A stretch of 64,000 bases of DNA from Chelativorans sp. YIM 93263 (GCF_028767125.1 NZ_JAKCWP010000005.1:62001-126000); one strand, 5' to 3'. Positions 17,632-30,555 are shown, counted from the stretch's first letter. Made by a program: numbers and translations. The notes: generated by a model from the letters alone, not told the origin.

Positions 17632-18522
17632 TCAGGCGCGCTCCTCCACCTGGCGAACAAAGAGGCCGGAGGGCCGCACGAGCAGTATGACGATCAGGAG
17701 CAGGAAAACGAACGTGTCACGGTAGCCGGAATACTCTTGCGGCAACAACCCCACGAACAGGACTTCCGCCAGCCCGAGGATGTAACCGCCCATCATGGCG
17801 CCACCGATAGAGCCAACACCGCCGATCACGCAGGCGACGAAGGCCTTCAGACCTGGCACGAAGCCCAAGAGGGGATCAATCTGGCCGAACTTGCCGCCCC
17901 AGAAGAAGCCTGCAACGGCAGCCAACGCGCTGCCGATGGCGAAAGCCGCGAGCACGGTCCGGTTGACCGCAACACCCATCAGGCGGGCGGCGGTGAGGTT
18001 CTCTGCTGTCGCGCGCATAGCTGTGCCGAGCCGCGTGCGATAAACTATGAGGAACAGGCCGCCGATGAGGATCAGCGTCAGCACGATGATTGCGATATCC
18101 GTCAGCGACGCATTAACGCCGCCGACACCGACACGCTGGCGCATGAATGCCGGAAAAAGGAAGTTCCGCGGCTGGCCGGACAACAGCATCAGCGCGCTGT
18201 TCTGAATCGTGATCGAAACGGCCAGCGTGGCAATGAATCCTGTCACCTGGCTTGCTCCGCGAATCGAGCGAAACACCACCATCTCGATGGACATGCCGGC
18301 GACCGCCCCCACCGCCAAAACGAACACCAGGATGATCGGCCAGGGCACACCGGCCGTAACCAGCGCCAAGGTGGAGAAGGCGCCGATCATCACCACGTCG
18401 CCATGAGCGAAATTGATCAGCCGCACGATGCCGTAGATCATGGAAAAGCCGATGGCGACCAATGCATACAGACTGCCGAGGGAGAAGCCGTTGATAAGTT
18501 GCTGGAAGAAATACTGGCTCAT
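17632..18522 (-). CDS. livH: Branched-chain-type ABC permease, LivH subunit
   Basis: A 296-residue integral membrane permease with the LivH signature LVAIGFSMIYGIVRLINFAH near the N-terminus and a GGVGSIGGAMMGG segment near the C-terminus. It overlaps the preceding LivF gene by four bases (ATGA). Together with LivM it forms the translocation channel. Confidence 0.93.
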   Translation of the reverse strand: MSQYFFQQLINGFSLGSLYALVAIGFSMIYGIVRLINFAHGDVVMIGAFSTLALVTAGVPWPIILVFVLAVGAVAGMSIEMVVFRSIRGASQVTGFIATLAVSITIQNSALMLLSGQPRNFLFPAFMRQRVGVGGVNASLTDIAIIVLTLILIGGLFLIVYRTRLGTAMRATAENLTAARLMGVAVNRTVLAAFAIGSALAAVAGFFWGGKFGQIDPLLGFVPGLKAFVACVIGGVGSIGGAMMGGYILGLAEVLFVGLLPQEYSGYRDTFVFLLLIVILLVRPSGLFVRQVEERA

Positions 18523-19241
18523 GCGGCCACCCCAAGATAGGACTGCCGCACCCGGTCGTTGTTGGCGAGCTCGCTGCCCGTACCCGACAGTACGATGCGG
18601 CCGGTTTCCATGACATAAGCCACATCGGCGATGTCGAGCGCCATGGCGGCATTCTGTTCGATCAGAAAGATGGTCACACCCGTGGATTTCAGGCGGGCAA
18701 TCACGTCGAAGATCTTTTCCACCACCAGCGGCGCGAGACCGAGGGACGGTTCGTCCAGCAGCAGCATTCTGGGTTGCGCCAGAAGCGCTCGGCCGATCGC
18801 CAGCATCATCTGTTCGCCCCCGGAGAGCGAGCCGGCGTGCAGGTTCGCGCGCTCCGCAAGAATCGGAAACAGCTCATAAACTTCCTCCAACGATTGCTTG
18901 ATGCCAGCTCGGTCGCGCCGCGTGTACGCGCCCATCGCAAGGTTCTCCGAAACGCTGAGCGACTGAAAAATCTGCCGCCCCTCCGGGCACTGAATAAGAC
19001 CGGCGCGCACGATCTTTTCCGAGGAGGCGCGCGTGAGGTCGAGCGGCTCTCCGTCGTTCGTGAACACGGCCGTCCCCGAGCGCGGCGGCAAGAGTCCCGA
19101 GAGTGTGAGCAAGGTGGTCGATTTGCCGGCCCCGTTAGCGCCGATCAGCGCGGCCAGCTCACCCTCTTCAACGCGAAAGGAGACATCCTTCAAGACATGG
19201 GTCGAACCGCGAAACACGTTGAGATCGCGTACATCAAGCAT
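18519..19241 (-). CDS. livF: Branched-chain-type ABC ATPase, LivF subunit
   Basis: A 240-residue ATPase with Walker A GANGAGKST, signature LSGGEQ, Walker B LLLDEPSLGL and the switch histidine replaced by a Gln-Asn pair in LIEQN, which is normal for LivF. Its start overlaps the end of the LivG gene by eight bases. It works as a heterodimer with LivG. Confidence 0.93.
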   Translation of the reverse strand: MLDVRDLNVFRGSTHVLKDVSFRVEEGELAALIGANGAGKSTTLLTLSGLLPPRSGTAVFTNDGEPLDLTRASSEKIVRAGLIQCPEGRQIFQSLSVSENLAMGAYTRRDRAGIKQSLEEVYELFPILAERANLHAGSLSGGEQMMLAIGRALLAQPRMLLLDEPSLGLAPLVVEKIFDVIARLKSTGVTIFLIEQNAAMALDIADVAYVMETGRIVLSGTGSELANNDRVRQSYLGVAA

Positions 19242-20025
19242 GAGCTCTCTCCTTGCGGCCCGCTCCCAGATAAGCCTCGATCACGGCCGCATCCCCCTGC
19301 ACCTCTTCCGGCGTTCCCTCGGCGATCAGCTTGCCACGGTTGAGCACCTGAATACGCTTGCACAGGTCCATAACCAGATGCATGTCATGCTCGACCACCA
19401 GCACGGCGATCCCGGACTCCTCGTTCATCTGGCGGATAAAGCTTACCAGGTCCCGGGTCTCGGAAGGATTGAGCCCGGCAGCCGGCTCATCGAGGAGAAG
19501 CACCTGCGGTTGCCCAGCGAGCGCGCGCCCGATCTCCACCCGCCTCTGATCCCCGTAGGAAAGATCACCTGCCCGCTGGCCCGCCAGCTCGGCCAGACCA
19601 ATGCGCTCCACGATCTCCTGGCTTGTTTGGCGGAGCCGTTCCTCTGCTCGCCAGAATGAGGGCAATTGCAGCATGGTGGCGACGGTGCTGGCGGCAAGAC
19701 GCGTGTGTCCGCCACACATCACGTTCTCCACGACGCTCAAGTCACTAAACAGGCGAATGTTCTGAAAGGTGCGCGCCAACCCTGCACGAGCCATGAGATA
19801 CGGCGCAGCACCGGTCATATCGCGGCCGGACAGGCTGATACGCCCGGCGGAGGGTTTCAGGACGCCAGTCAGAAGGTTGTACGCCGTGGTCTTGCCCGCA
19901 CCGTTCGGCCCTATCAGGCCAACAAGATCCCCCCTTTCAAGTCGAAGGTCATACTCGTCGACGGCGACAAGGCCACCAAACCGCTTTTCTAGGCTTCGTG
20001 CCTCGACAACAGGCGCTTCACTCAC
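19234..20025 (-). CDS. livG: Branched-chain-type ABC ATPase, LivG subunit
   Basis: A 263-residue ATPase with Walker A GPNGAGKTT, signature LSYGDQ, Walker B LLLDEPAAGLNP and switch histidine in VVEHDMH, as in LivG. The GTG start (MSEAPVVEARSLEK) is chosen because GGGGAG lies upstream. An ATG at 20076 has no ribosome binding site and would run into the divergent promoter. First gene of the five-gene minus-strand operon. Confidence 0.9.
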   Translation of the reverse strand: MSEAPVVEARSLEKRFGGLVAVDEYDLRLERGDLVGLIGPNGAGKTTAYNLLTGVLKPSAGRISLSGRDMTGAAPYLMARAGLARTFQNIRLFSDLSVVENVMCGGHTRLAASTVATMLQLPSFWRAEERLRQTSQEIVERIGLAELAGQRAGDLSYGDQRRVEIGRALAGQPQVLLLDEPAAGLNPSETRDLVSFIRQMNEESGIAVLVVEHDMHLVMDLCKRIQVLNRGKLIAEGTPEEVQGDAAVIEAYLGAGRKERAHA

Positions 20026-20117
20026 CTTGTGCTGCTCCCCTTTTTCTCTCACGACGATAGGGCGGAGCGCGGACATGCGTCAACAAAAAGATACATCTTG
20101 CAATGAAACAGGCAGAT

Positions 20118-20135
20118 TTGTACCATTTCATACAA
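20118..20135. promoter_or_regulatory. Candidate RpiR-family operator, copy 2
   Basis: TTGTACCATTTCATACAA is a dyad with TTGTA/TACAA ends. It lies between the divergent importer operon and the formylglutamate-amidohydrolase-like gene. It matches the element at 13677-13694 at 14 of 18 positions, with shared core TTGT-N3-ATTT-N-ATACAA. Confidence 0.5.
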
Positions 20136-20155
20136 TTTCGAACGGAGCAGCCAAG

Positions 20156-20947
20156 GTGTCTGATTTGCAAGAGACGAACGGGGGACGGATTTTAGGGGCG
20201 GACGAACCTCATCCGCTGGAAACATTCAACAAAAACACGCAATCGGACTATTTCATCATCTGCGAGCATGCTGGTCGCAGAATCCCCGCGAGCCTCGGCA
20301 CGATGGGCCTTTCGGAAGAAGACAGAAAGCGCCACATTGCGTGGGACATCGGGGCCCGCTCGGTGGCAGTGGCGTTATCGCAGGCGCTGGAGGCACCGCT
20401 CTATATGCAGCGCTATTCTCGCCTGATCTGCGATTGCAACCGCCATCCGGATGTTCTGGACTTCGCGCCGGAAATAAGTGAGGCGACGCCGATCCCCGGC
20501 AACCAGGACTTATCGCAAGCCGATCGTAAGGCCAGGGCCGATGCGATCTTCTGGCCATTTCATGATGCGGTGGCGGAAGCCCTCGCTCTGCGGGAAAAGA
20601 ATGGCCTCACCACGAAAGTGGTCACCATTCATTCGTTCACGCCGTCCTATCTGGGGAAATCGCGCCCGTGGGAGATCGGCATTCTCTACAACAGAGACCT
20701 AGCGCTTGCGCCGGCGATTGCGGAATGGCTCAAGGCCGAGACCGACCTCTACGTCGGGGTAAACCAACCCTATGCGGTTAGCGACGACAGCGACTACAGC
20801 ATTCCCGTGCACGGTGAGAAACGAGGGCTCCCTTGTGTCGAGTTCGAGATTCGCAACGATCTCATCAGCAGCGATGAAGAAGCTGAAAAATGGGCAGCAT
20901 TAATTCGGCAAGCGCTTTTCGCCGTCGAGGCGACAGGAAGCGTGTGA
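20156..20947 (+). CDS. N-formylglutamate amidohydrolase-like protein
   Basis: A 263-residue zinc-type amidohydrolase of the FGase family. Visible family blocks are IICEHAGRRIPASLG near the N-terminus, the CDCNR segment, VVTIHSFTPSYLG and VEFEIRNDLI. FGase enzymes release formate and glutamate from N-formylglutamate in histidine breakdown, but relatives in amine or amide clusters act on other N-acylated amino acids. The GTG start is chosen for the GGAG element and because upstream codons lie in the divergent promoter. No histidine-catabolism genes are nearby, so the role is tied to the RpiR island. Confidence 0.82.
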   Translation: MSDLQETNGGRILGADEPHPLETFNKNTQSDYFIICEHAGRRIPASLGTMGLSEEDRKRHIAWDIGARSVAVALSQALEAPLYMQRYSRLICDCNRHPDVLDFAPEISEATPIPGNQDLSQADRKARADAIFWPFHDAVAEALALREKNGLTTKVVTIHSFTPSYLGKSRPWEIGILYNRDLALAPAIAEWLKAETDLYVGVNQPYAVSDDSDYSIPVHGEKRGLPCVEFEIRNDLISSDEEAEKWAALIRQALFAVEATGSV

Positions 20948-21393
20948 ACCGCCCAACTCTGCGCTGACCTAGCGTCTGCTTCCGGCAAATAACGGGGCAC
21001 TTCCGATCGTCCACAAGCCGGCAAGCAAGGGCTTTGCGCGCGGCCGCTCCGACCCTTCGGGGCTGCTCATGTCGCCGTATTGATCAATATTATTTCGCAG
21101 ATCGAAATATGTAACTTTCATGACTGTTGTACACAGGCCTTGAATCGTGGCTGCTTCTTCCTGTAATGATCCTCACCAGAGGGTGTTCAGAAACAGAACG
21201 CTTAGCAAGTCGAATTAATGTGGTGGCGGTATCTCTTCGGGATGATAACGTTTCGAGCCGCGTCGTGGGCTTTCCTGCTCACTGACCATCCGCCCATCAC
21301 GGATCTGAAATGTACCTTTGGCGCCTGCATTCGCCACAAGCCGAGTCATAGCGACCCGGAGGTTCGAACACGTCAACGAAGAGAGGAGACGTT
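20948..21393. other. Intergenic region before the betaine operon
   Basis: About 445 bases without a supported gene. It should hold the promoter of the betaine operon. A 12-bp palindrome TATTGATCAATA at 21078-21089 and nearby A/T-rich dyads (ATTTCG/CGAAAT) are possible regulator sites. I looked for SAM- or SAH-binding riboswitch folds here and saw none. The short frame 21218-21415 is not convincing. Confidence 0.4.
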
Positions 21394-23082
21394 ATGTCCG
21401 ATTCGAGTGCCATGAACGCGGAGCTTACGCAAACTGACCAAGTGTACAGCGGAGACCCGCTTCAGGATCGTGAGACGGACCAGTATCGCAACGAATACGT
21501 CAAGACCTTCGTGGAAAAGTGGGACGAACTCATCGACTGGAGTGCGCGGGCCGAAAGCGAGGGCCAGTTCTTCATCGACATCCTGCGGGCTAGGGGCAAG
21601 GAGACTGTCCTCGACGTAGCCTGCGGCACCGGCTTCCATTCCGTGCGGCTGACCCAAGCGGGCTTTAACGTAACGTCGGCAGACGGATCGGCGGCGATGC
21701 TCGCCAAGGCTTTCGAAAATGGTCGCCAGCGCAGCCTCATCCTGAAAACCGTGCAGGCCGATTGGCGTTGGCTGAACCGCGACATCCAGGGCAAGTACGA
21801 CGCGATCATTTGCCTTGGCAATTCCTTCACGCATCTGCACGACGAAGCCGATCGCCGCCGTGCGCTCGCTGAGTTTTACGCGGCGCTCAAGCATGACGGC
21901 GTCCTCATCCTTGATCAGCGCAACTACGACACGATGCTGGATGACGGTTTCAAGACGAAGCACAAATACTACTATTGCGGCGACCAGGTCTCGGCAGAGC
22001 CGGAGCATATCGACGATAGCCTGGTGCGCTTCAAGTACAGCTTCCCCGACGGTGCTGAGTTCACCCTCAACATGTGCCCGATCCGCAAGAACTACGTGCG
22101 CCGGTTGCTGTCGGAGGCCGGCTTTCAGCGGGTTCGCTCCTATGGCGACTTTCAGGACACCTATGCGGAGAACGATCCCGACTTCTTCATCCACGTCGCC
22201 GAGAAGTCCAAGCTTCATGCGCTCCGTTCGGACACCGACGCCCAGAAGGCCGAAACGACGGACATTAGGGACGTTACCGAGGATTATTACGACGGCGACG
22301 ACGCCGACACCTTCTACAGCACGGTCTGGGGCGGTGAGGACCTGCATGTCGGCATCTACGACAAGACCACCGACATCCGCGAAGCCAGCGCCGAGACCGT
22401 CGATCGCATGGCCGAAGCCCTTCCCGTGCTCGATTCCGATACGAAAATACTGGATATCGGCGCGGGTTATGGCGGATCCATGCGTCGGATCGTCAGCCGC
22501 ATTGGCTGCGAGGCGACGTGCCTGAACATCTCCGAGACCCAGAACGACACCAACCGGTACAAGAACCGCCTTGCCGGGCTTACCGATAAAATCCGGGTCG
22601 TTCACGGCGTGTTTGAAGAGATTCCGGAGCCGGCCTCCAGCTACGATGTGGTCTGGAGCCAGGATGCAATCCTGCACTCCGATCAGCGCGAGCGGGTTCT
22701 ATCGGAGGTCCGGCGCGTGCTGAAGCCGGGCGGTCATCTCATCTTCACAGATCCCATGCAGGCCGACGATGTTCCAGAAGGCGTGCTTCAGCCAGTTTAT
22801 GACCGTCTCCAACTCAACAGCCTCGGCTCCTTCCGCTTCTATCGCGAGGCCGCGACCGCCCTTGGCTTTGAGGTGGTGGCGCAGGAAGACCTCACGAAAC
22901 ACTTGCGCCAGCACTACGACCGCGTTCGTGAGGACCTGACCGCCAACTACGATCGCTTGGTCGAGCGCGGCGCCTCGACCGAGTATCTCGATAAAATGAC
23001 CGTGGGACTCGGAAACTGGGTCGATGCTGCGGACGCGGGGCATCTTGCCTGGGGCATCCAGCTGTTCCGCAAACCCGTGTGA
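21394..23082 (+). CDS. Fused glycine/sarcosine and sarcosine/dimethylglycine N-methyltransferase
   Basis: A 562-residue bifunctional enzyme that should convert glycine through sarcosine and dimethylglycine to glycine betaine, using three SAM. Residues 1-275 are a GSMT-type methyltransferase with SAM motif I LDVACGTGFHS at 73-83 and LGNSFTHL at 141-148. Residues about 290-562 are an SDMT-type domain with YYDGDDADTFYSTVWGGEDL and motif I ILDIGAGYG at 352-360. In many halophiles these are two separate proteins, and fusions are less common. The start ATG follows GAGAGGAG. Betaine is a compatible solute, so salt induction is expected, and the adjacent methyl-cycle genes fit the heavy SAM demand. 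Confidence 0.93.
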   Translation: MSDSSAMNAELTQTDQVYSGDPLQDRETDQYRNEYVKTFVEKWDELIDWSARAESEGQFFIDILRARGKETVLDVACGTGFHSVRLTQAGFNVTSADGSAAMLAKAFENGRQRSLILKTVQADWRWLNRDIQGKYDAIICLGNSFTHLHDEADRRRALAEFYAALKHDGVLILDQRNYDTMLDDGFKTKHKYYYCGDQVSAEPEHIDDSLVRFKYSFPDGAEFTLNMCPIRKNYVRRLLSEAGFQRVRSYGDFQDTYAENDPDFFIHVAEKSKLHALRSDTDAQKAETTDIRDVTEDYYDGDDADTFYSTVWGGEDLHVGIYDKTTDIREASAETVDRMAEALPVLDSDTKILDIGAGYGGSMRRIVSRIGCEATCLNISETQNDTNRYKNRLAGLTDKIRVVHGVFEEIPEPASSYDVVWSQDAILHSDQRERVLSEVRRVLKPGGHLIFTDPMQADDVPEGVLQPVYDRLQLNSLGSFRFYREAATALGFEVVAQEDLTKHLRQHYDRVREDLTANYDRLVERGASTEYLDKMTVGLGNWVDAADAGHLAWGIQLFRKPV

Positions 23083-23094
23083 GCCAAGAGTGAC

Positions 23095-23119
23095 GGGCGG
23101 CGGCGTCGCGCCACCGCCC
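23095..23119 (+). promoter_or_regulatory. Hairpin between the methyltransferase and metF
   Basis: GGGCGGCGGCG pairs with CGCCACCGCCC around TCG, an 11-bp stem with one mismatch, 12 bases after the stop codon. No T tract follows. It could stabilise the methyltransferase message or attenuate read-through into the methyl-cycle genes. Confidence 0.5.
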
Positions 23120-23166
23120 ATCCATCCTCTCTTCCAGGTCACATAGCAAGATACGGAGCAATCCGC

Positions 23167-24045
23167 ATGGGCGGGCCTTTCCCCGAAAACCCCATCACCG
23201 TCTCATTCGAGCTGTTCCCGCCGAAAACCGAGCGGGGCATCGACAATCTTGGCCGCACCGTCGCCCAGCTCGCCAGCGCCGGTCCGCAATACTTCTCGGT
23301 CACCTATGGCGCCGGCGGAACCACACGCGACCGCACGGCGCGCGTGGTCGACATGGTGCGCCGGCACACCGGCTTACCGGTTGCCCATCATCTGACCTGC
23401 GTCGGCGCAAGCCGCGCCGAGATCGACGCCCAAGCGCAACGCCTTTGGGAGAGCGGCGTGCGCAAGATCGTGGCATTGCGCGGGGACCTGCCCGAAGGCC
23501 AAACTCTGGCCCCTGACGGTTATCACGACGCGGCCGAACTGGTGGCGGGCCTGCGCCGGGTGGCCGATTTCGACATCGCGGTTGCCGCCTATCCGGAAGT
23601 GCATCCCGAAGCAGCCAGTGCGCAAAGCGACCTTGATCACCTCAAGCGCAAACTCGACGCGGGCGCATCGCGGGCAATCACACAGTATGTCTTTGACACC
23701 GACAAAATCCTGCGCTTTATCGATCGTGCCCGCGCCGCGGGCATCGAAGCGCCGATCGTGCCCGGTATTATGCCTGTCGCCAATTTCGCCAGTCTCAAGC
23801 GGTTCTCAGAAGGCTGCGGCGCCTCGATTCCCGATTGGATGGAGGCGATGTTCGGCGGGCTGGACGATGCGCCCGACATGCGTGCGATGGTGGCGGCGAG
23901 CCTCGCCAGTGTTCAGTGCCGCCATCTTGCGGCCGAGGGCGTTACCGACTTTCATATCTACACACTGAACAAGCCCGACGTGAGCCTGTCTGTCTGCCGC
24001 GCGTTGGGCGTTCCCGCGCGGATCAGCGCCGAGGAAGCCGCATGA
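23167..24045 (+). CDS. metF: 5,10-methylenetetrahydrofolate reductase
   Basis: A 292-residue FAD-dependent TIM-barrel reductase supplying 5-methyltetrahydrofolate. Family blocks seen are [10 protein letters not shown] with the catalytic glutamate, [29 protein letters not shown] and ITQYVFD. The start follows a GGAGC element. It sits 84 bases after the betaine methyltransferase and 13 bases before the homocysteine methyltransferase gene, so it should feed methyl groups directly to the split methionine synthase. Confidence 0.95.
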   Translation: MGGPFPENPITVSFELFPPKTERGIDNLGRTVAQLASAGPQYFSVTYGAGGTTRDRTARVVDMVRRHTGLPVAHHLTCVGASRAEIDAQAQRLWESGVRKIVALRGDLPEGQTLAPDGYHDAAELVAGLRRVADFDIAVAAYPEVHPEAASAQSDLDHLKRKLDAGASRAITQYVFDTDKILRFIDRARAAGIEAPIVPGIMPVANFASLKRFSEGCGASIPDWMEAMFGGLDDAPDMRAMVAASLASVQCRHLAAEGVTDFHIYTLNKPDVSLSVCRALGVPARISAEEAA

Positions 24046-24058
24046 GAGGACGAAACCA

Positions 24059-25131
24059 ATGACAGCCGACATCGAAAGACACGCTGCCGAACGCATCCTG
24101 GTGCTCGATGGCGCGATGGGAACGATGATTCAGCAGGAGAGACCGGACGAAGCCGTTTATCGCGGCGAGCGCTTTAAGGATCACCCAACAGACGTCGGCG
24201 GGAACAACGAGCTTCTCAGCCTGACCGCGCCCGAAATGATCCGCGGTATCCATGCCGCTTTCCTCGACGCCGGCGCCGACATCCTCTGCACCAACACCTT
24301 CGGCGCCAACGCCATCAGTCAGGCCGACTATTCCATGCAGGATCTGGTGGCCGAGATGAACACCGAGAGCGTGCGGCTGGCGCGCGAGGCGGCCGATGCC
24401 GTGGCCACGCCCGACCGGCCGCGCTGGGTCGCCGGCGGGATCGGGCCCACCAACCAGACGGCCTCGATCAGCCCCGACGTGAACGATCCAGGCTTCCGCT
24501 CCGTATCCTTCGACGACCTGGCCCATGCCTATGGCGAGGCCGCGCGAGCGCTGATTGAGGCAGGCGCGGATCTGCTTCTGATCGAGACGATCTTCGACAC
24601 GCTGAACGCCAAGGCCGCGATCTATGCTGTCGAATCGCTGCGTGACCAAGGCGTCGCGGTGCCACCGCTGATGATCTCGGGCACGATCACCGACCGGTCG
24701 GGCCGCACGCTGACCGGGCAGACACCCGAGGCGTTCTGGGCGTCGATGAGCCATGCCCGTCCGTTCTCCGTGGGGCTTAACTGCGCGCTGGGCGCAGGCG
24801 AGATGCGCCAGCACATCCGCACGCTGTCGGAAGTGGCCGACACCCGCGTCAGCGCCTATCCCAATGCGGGCCTGCCCAACGAGATGGGGGGCTATGACGA
24901 GACCCCCGAAGAAACCGCAAGTCATCTGGGCGAATGGGCCGAGTCCGGGCTCGTCAACGTCGTCGGCGGCTGTTGCGGCACCACGCCCGAACATATCGCG
25001 GCCATCGCCGAGGCGGTGAAAAACAAGGCACCCCGCGCCGTTCCGCCGAAGATGAAGCGGATGCGGCTCAGCGGGCTTGAAATGTTCGAGGTATCGGGCG
25101 CCGAGGCCCAGCAACCGCATGAGGGTGCCGC

Positions 25132-25135
<4 letters not shown>
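24059..25135 (+). CDS. metH: Methionine synthase, homocysteine-binding half (split MetH)
   Basis: A 358-residue protein equivalent to the first module of cobalamin-dependent methionine synthase, about residues 1-353 of the E. coli enzyme. It activates homocysteine on zinc. The ligands are seen as Cys242 (GLNCALG) and Cys305-Cys306 ([10 protein letters not shown]). The start motif [13 protein letters not shown] is typical. The gene stops where the next begins (ATGA overlap), so both halves are translated together and should form a complex. The module is complete, not truncated, and the split is at a natural domain boundary. Confidence 0.93.
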
Positions 25136-27807
<2,672 letters not shown>

Positions 27808-27854
27808 CTGTGCGATCACAACCACCCCATTCCATGCAGAAAGAGAGGAACGAG

Positions 27855-29039
27855 ATGAGCGACAACACCTGGCTTTTCACCAGCGAATCCGTGTCGGAAG
27901 GGCATCCTGACAAGGTCTGCGACAGGATATCGGATTCCGTCCTGGACGCCTATCTGGCCGCCGATCCGAACTGCCGCGTCGCCTGCGAAACGCTGGCCAC
28001 CACCGACCATGTGACCATTGCCGGCGAAGTTCGCGGTCCGGACGAGGTGCGCCAGCATGTCGAGGAGATCGCACGCCAGGCGATCAAGGACATCGGTTAC
28101 GAACAGAAGGGCTTCTCCTGGAAAACCTGCGCCGTCAATAACCTGCTGCACGAGCAGTCGGCAGACATCGCCATGGGTGTGGATGAAGGCGACAAGGGCG
28201 AAGAAGGTGCCGGCGATCAGGGCATCATGTTCGGCTATGCCTGCAATGAGACCGAAGAATTGATGCCGGCCCCGATCCAGTTTTCACACCGCATCCTGCG
28301 GCTGATGGCTGAGGACCGGAAATCGGGCAGCCAGCCCAAGTTCGGTCCTGACGCCAAGAGCCAGGTGACGCTCGAGTACCGCAACGGCAAGCCCGTTGCG
28401 CTCGATACTGTCGTCGTCTCGACGCAGCATGCCGAGGGCATCAGCCAGGAAGAAGTGCGCGAACTCGTCAAGCCCTATATCGCTGCCGTCTTCCCAGAAG
28501 GCTGGTCAGTGCCCGACGACCGGCTGATCGTGAACCCGACCGGCAACTTCGTTATCGGCGGGCCAGACGGCGACGCGGGCCTCACCGGCCGCAAGATCAT
28601 CGTGGACACCTATGGCGGTGCGGCCCCCCATGGCGGCGGCGCCTTCTCGGGCAAGGATCCGACGAAGGTGGACCGTTCCGCCGCCTATGCCGCACGCTAT
28701 CTCGCCAAGAACGTCGTGGCGGCGGGCCTCGCCGACAAGTGTCAGATCCAGCTCGCCTATGCCATCGGCATGCCGGAGCCGGTCGCGCTCTATGTCGAGA
28801 CCCTCGGCACGGGACGCGTGGACAATAACAAGCTGTCGTCGGTCCTGCGCGAGATGGTTCGCCTGACCCCGCGCGGCATCCGCGAGCATCTGGATCTTCT
28901 CAAGCCCATCTACGCCCGCACTGCGGCCTACGGCCATTTCGGCCGCAAGCCGGATGCCGATGGCGGCTTTTCCTGGGAGAAGACGGACCTGGCCGACGAA
29001 CTGGCTCGTACCTTCGGCGCCACCCTGGCGGCCGAGTAA
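27855..29039 (+). CDS. metK: S-adenosylmethionine synthetase
   Basis: A 394-residue MetK that makes SAM from methionine and ATP. Diagnostic motifs are [12 protein letters not shown] near the N-terminus, [10 protein letters not shown], and the P-loop-like [19 protein letters not shown]. The ATG is chosen for the GAGGAAC site, and upstream in-frame codons lie in the 47-base gap after metH. In many bacteria metK is a single housekeeping gene elsewhere. Its position here points to SAM supply for betaine synthesis, and a second metK in the genome is possible. Confidence 0.96.
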   Translation: MSDNTWLFTSESVSEGHPDKVCDRISDSVLDAYLAADPNCRVACETLATTDHVTIAGEVRGPDEVRQHVEEIARQAIKDIGYEQKGFSWKTCAVNNLLHEQSADIAMGVDEGDKGEEGAGDQGIMFGYACNETEELMPAPIQFSHRILRLMAEDRKSGSQPKFGPDAKSQVTLEYRNGKPVALDTVVVSTQHAEGISQEEVRELVKPYIAAVFPEGWSVPDDRLIVNPTGNFVIGGPDGDAGLTGRKIIVDTYGGAAPHGGGAFSGKDPTKVDRSAAYAARYLAKNVVAAGLADKCQIQLAYAIGMPEPVALYVETLGTGRVDNNKLSSVLREMVRLTPRGIREHLDLLKPIYARTAAYGHFGRKPDADGGFSWEKTDLADELARTFGATLAAE

Positions 29040-29071
29040 CCGAAACGCCTCAATCGGAAAGGCAAACAGAC

Positions 29072-30484
29072 ATGAACAAACCTGAGAAATTCACCCCCGA
29101 GAATTGCGCCATCCGCGATATCGCGCTTGCCGATTACGGGCGTCGTGAGCTCGACATCGCGGAGACGGAGATGCCCGGGCTAATGGCGCTCCGTTCGGAA
29201 TACGGCGCATCGAAGCCGCTGAAGGGGGCGCGGATCGCCGGCTCCTTGCACATGACGATCCAGACGGCGGTTCTGATCGAGACGCTGGTGGAGCTTGGTG
29301 CCGAGGTCCGCTGGGCGTCGTGCAACATCTTCTCGACACAGGACCACGCAGCGGCGGCGATCGCGGCCGGAGGCACACCGGTCTTTGCGGTCAAGGGTGA
29401 GACGCTTGAGGAATACTGGGACTACTGCGACCGCATCTTCCAGTTCGAGGACGGTGCCAACATGATCCTCGACGACGGGGGCGACGCAACGCTCTATGTC
29501 CTGATCGGGGCTCGGGTCGAGGAAGGCGAGACCGACCTCATCGCCAACCCGACTTCGGAAGAGGAAGAGGCGCTCTTCGCGCAAATTCGCAAGCGGATGG
29601 CCGAGACACCCGGCTGGTTTGCAAAGCAGCGCCAGCAAATCCGCGGCGTCAGCGAAGAGACCACGACCGGCGTGCACCGGCTCTACAAGATGATGGAGCA
29701 GGGGCAACTGCCGTTCCCGGCGATCAACGTCAACGACAGCGTGACAAAATCGAAATTCGACAACAAGTACGGCTGCAAGGAAAGCCTCGTCGACGGGATC
29801 CGCCGGGCTACCGACACAATGATGGCCGGCAAGGTCGCGGTGGTCTGTGGCTATGGCGACGTCGGCAAAGGCTCGGCAGCCTCCCTCAGCGGCGCGGGGG
29901 CACGGGTGAAGGTCACCGAGGTCGATCCAATTTGTGCGTTGCAGGCGGCGATGGACGGCTTCGAAGTGGTCCGGCTCGAAGATGTGGTGAAGACCGCCGA
30001 TATCTTCATAACCACGACCGGCAACCGCGACGTCATCCGCGTCGAGCACGTGCGCGAGATGAAGGATATGGCAATCCTGGGCAACATCGGCCACTTTGAC
30101 AATGAGATACAAGTGGCCGCACTGAAGAACCACAAATGGACCAATATCAAGGACCAGGTGGACATGATCGAGATGCCCTCGGGCAATCGGATTGTCCTTC
30201 TGTCCGAGGGACGGCTTTTGAACCTGGGCAACGCCACCGGGCATCCGTCCTTCGTGATGTCGGCCTCGTTCACCAACCAGGTTCTGGCGCAGATGGAACT
30301 CTGGACCAAAGGCGATAGCTACGACAACAAGGTCTACGTGCTGCCCAAGCATCTCGACGAGAAAGTGGCGCGGCTGCATCTCGACCGGATCGGCGTCAAG
30401 CTCACCGAGCTCGCTCCCGAACAGGCCGAATATATCGGCGTTACCGTCGACGGTCCGTACAAGCCTGACCACTACCGGTATTAG
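29072..30484 (+). CDS. ahcY: S-adenosylhomocysteine hydrolase
   Basis: A 470-residue NAD-dependent AhcY that splits SAH into adenosine and homocysteine. It removes the inhibitory product of the betaine methyltransferase and returns homocysteine to MetH. Clear motifs are the substrate-binding [18 protein letters not shown], the NAD-binding [10 protein letters not shown] and the C-terminal PYKPDHYRY. It lies 32 bases after metK and is followed by a strong terminator, so it closes the methyl-cycle operon. Confidence 0.97.
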   Translation: MNKPEKFTPENCAIRDIALADYGRRELDIAETEMPGLMALRSEYGASKPLKGARIAGSLHMTIQTAVLIETLVELGAEVRWASCNIFSTQDHAAAAIAAGGTPVFAVKGETLEEYWDYCDRIFQFEDGANMILDDGGDATLYVLIGARVEEGETDLIANPTSEEEEALFAQIRKRMAETPGWFAKQRQQIRGVSEETTTGVHRLYKMMEQGQLPFPAINVNDSVTKSKFDNKYGCKESLVDGIRRATDTMMAGKVAVVCGYGDVGKGSAASLSGAGARVKVTEVDPICALQAAMDGFEVVRLEDVVKTADIFITTTGNRDVIRVEHVREMKDMAILGNIGHFDNEIQVAALKNHKWTNIKDQVDMIEMPSGNRIVLLSEGRLLNLGNATGHPSFVMSASFTNQVLAQMELWTKGDSYDNKVYVLPKHLDEKVARLHLDRIGVKLTELAPEQAEYIGVTVDGPYKPDHYRY

Positions 30485-30555
30485 GACGGCATACGGCCTC
30501 GGCAAGCCGAACCATCTCGGTAGCTGGCTTGGAGAATATCCTGGGTGAATATGTG

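Noticed and set aside
21218-21415. 65-codon plus-strand frame just before the betaine methyltransferase
   Set aside because: It overlaps the methyltransferase start, has no ribosome binding site and reads like random sequence.
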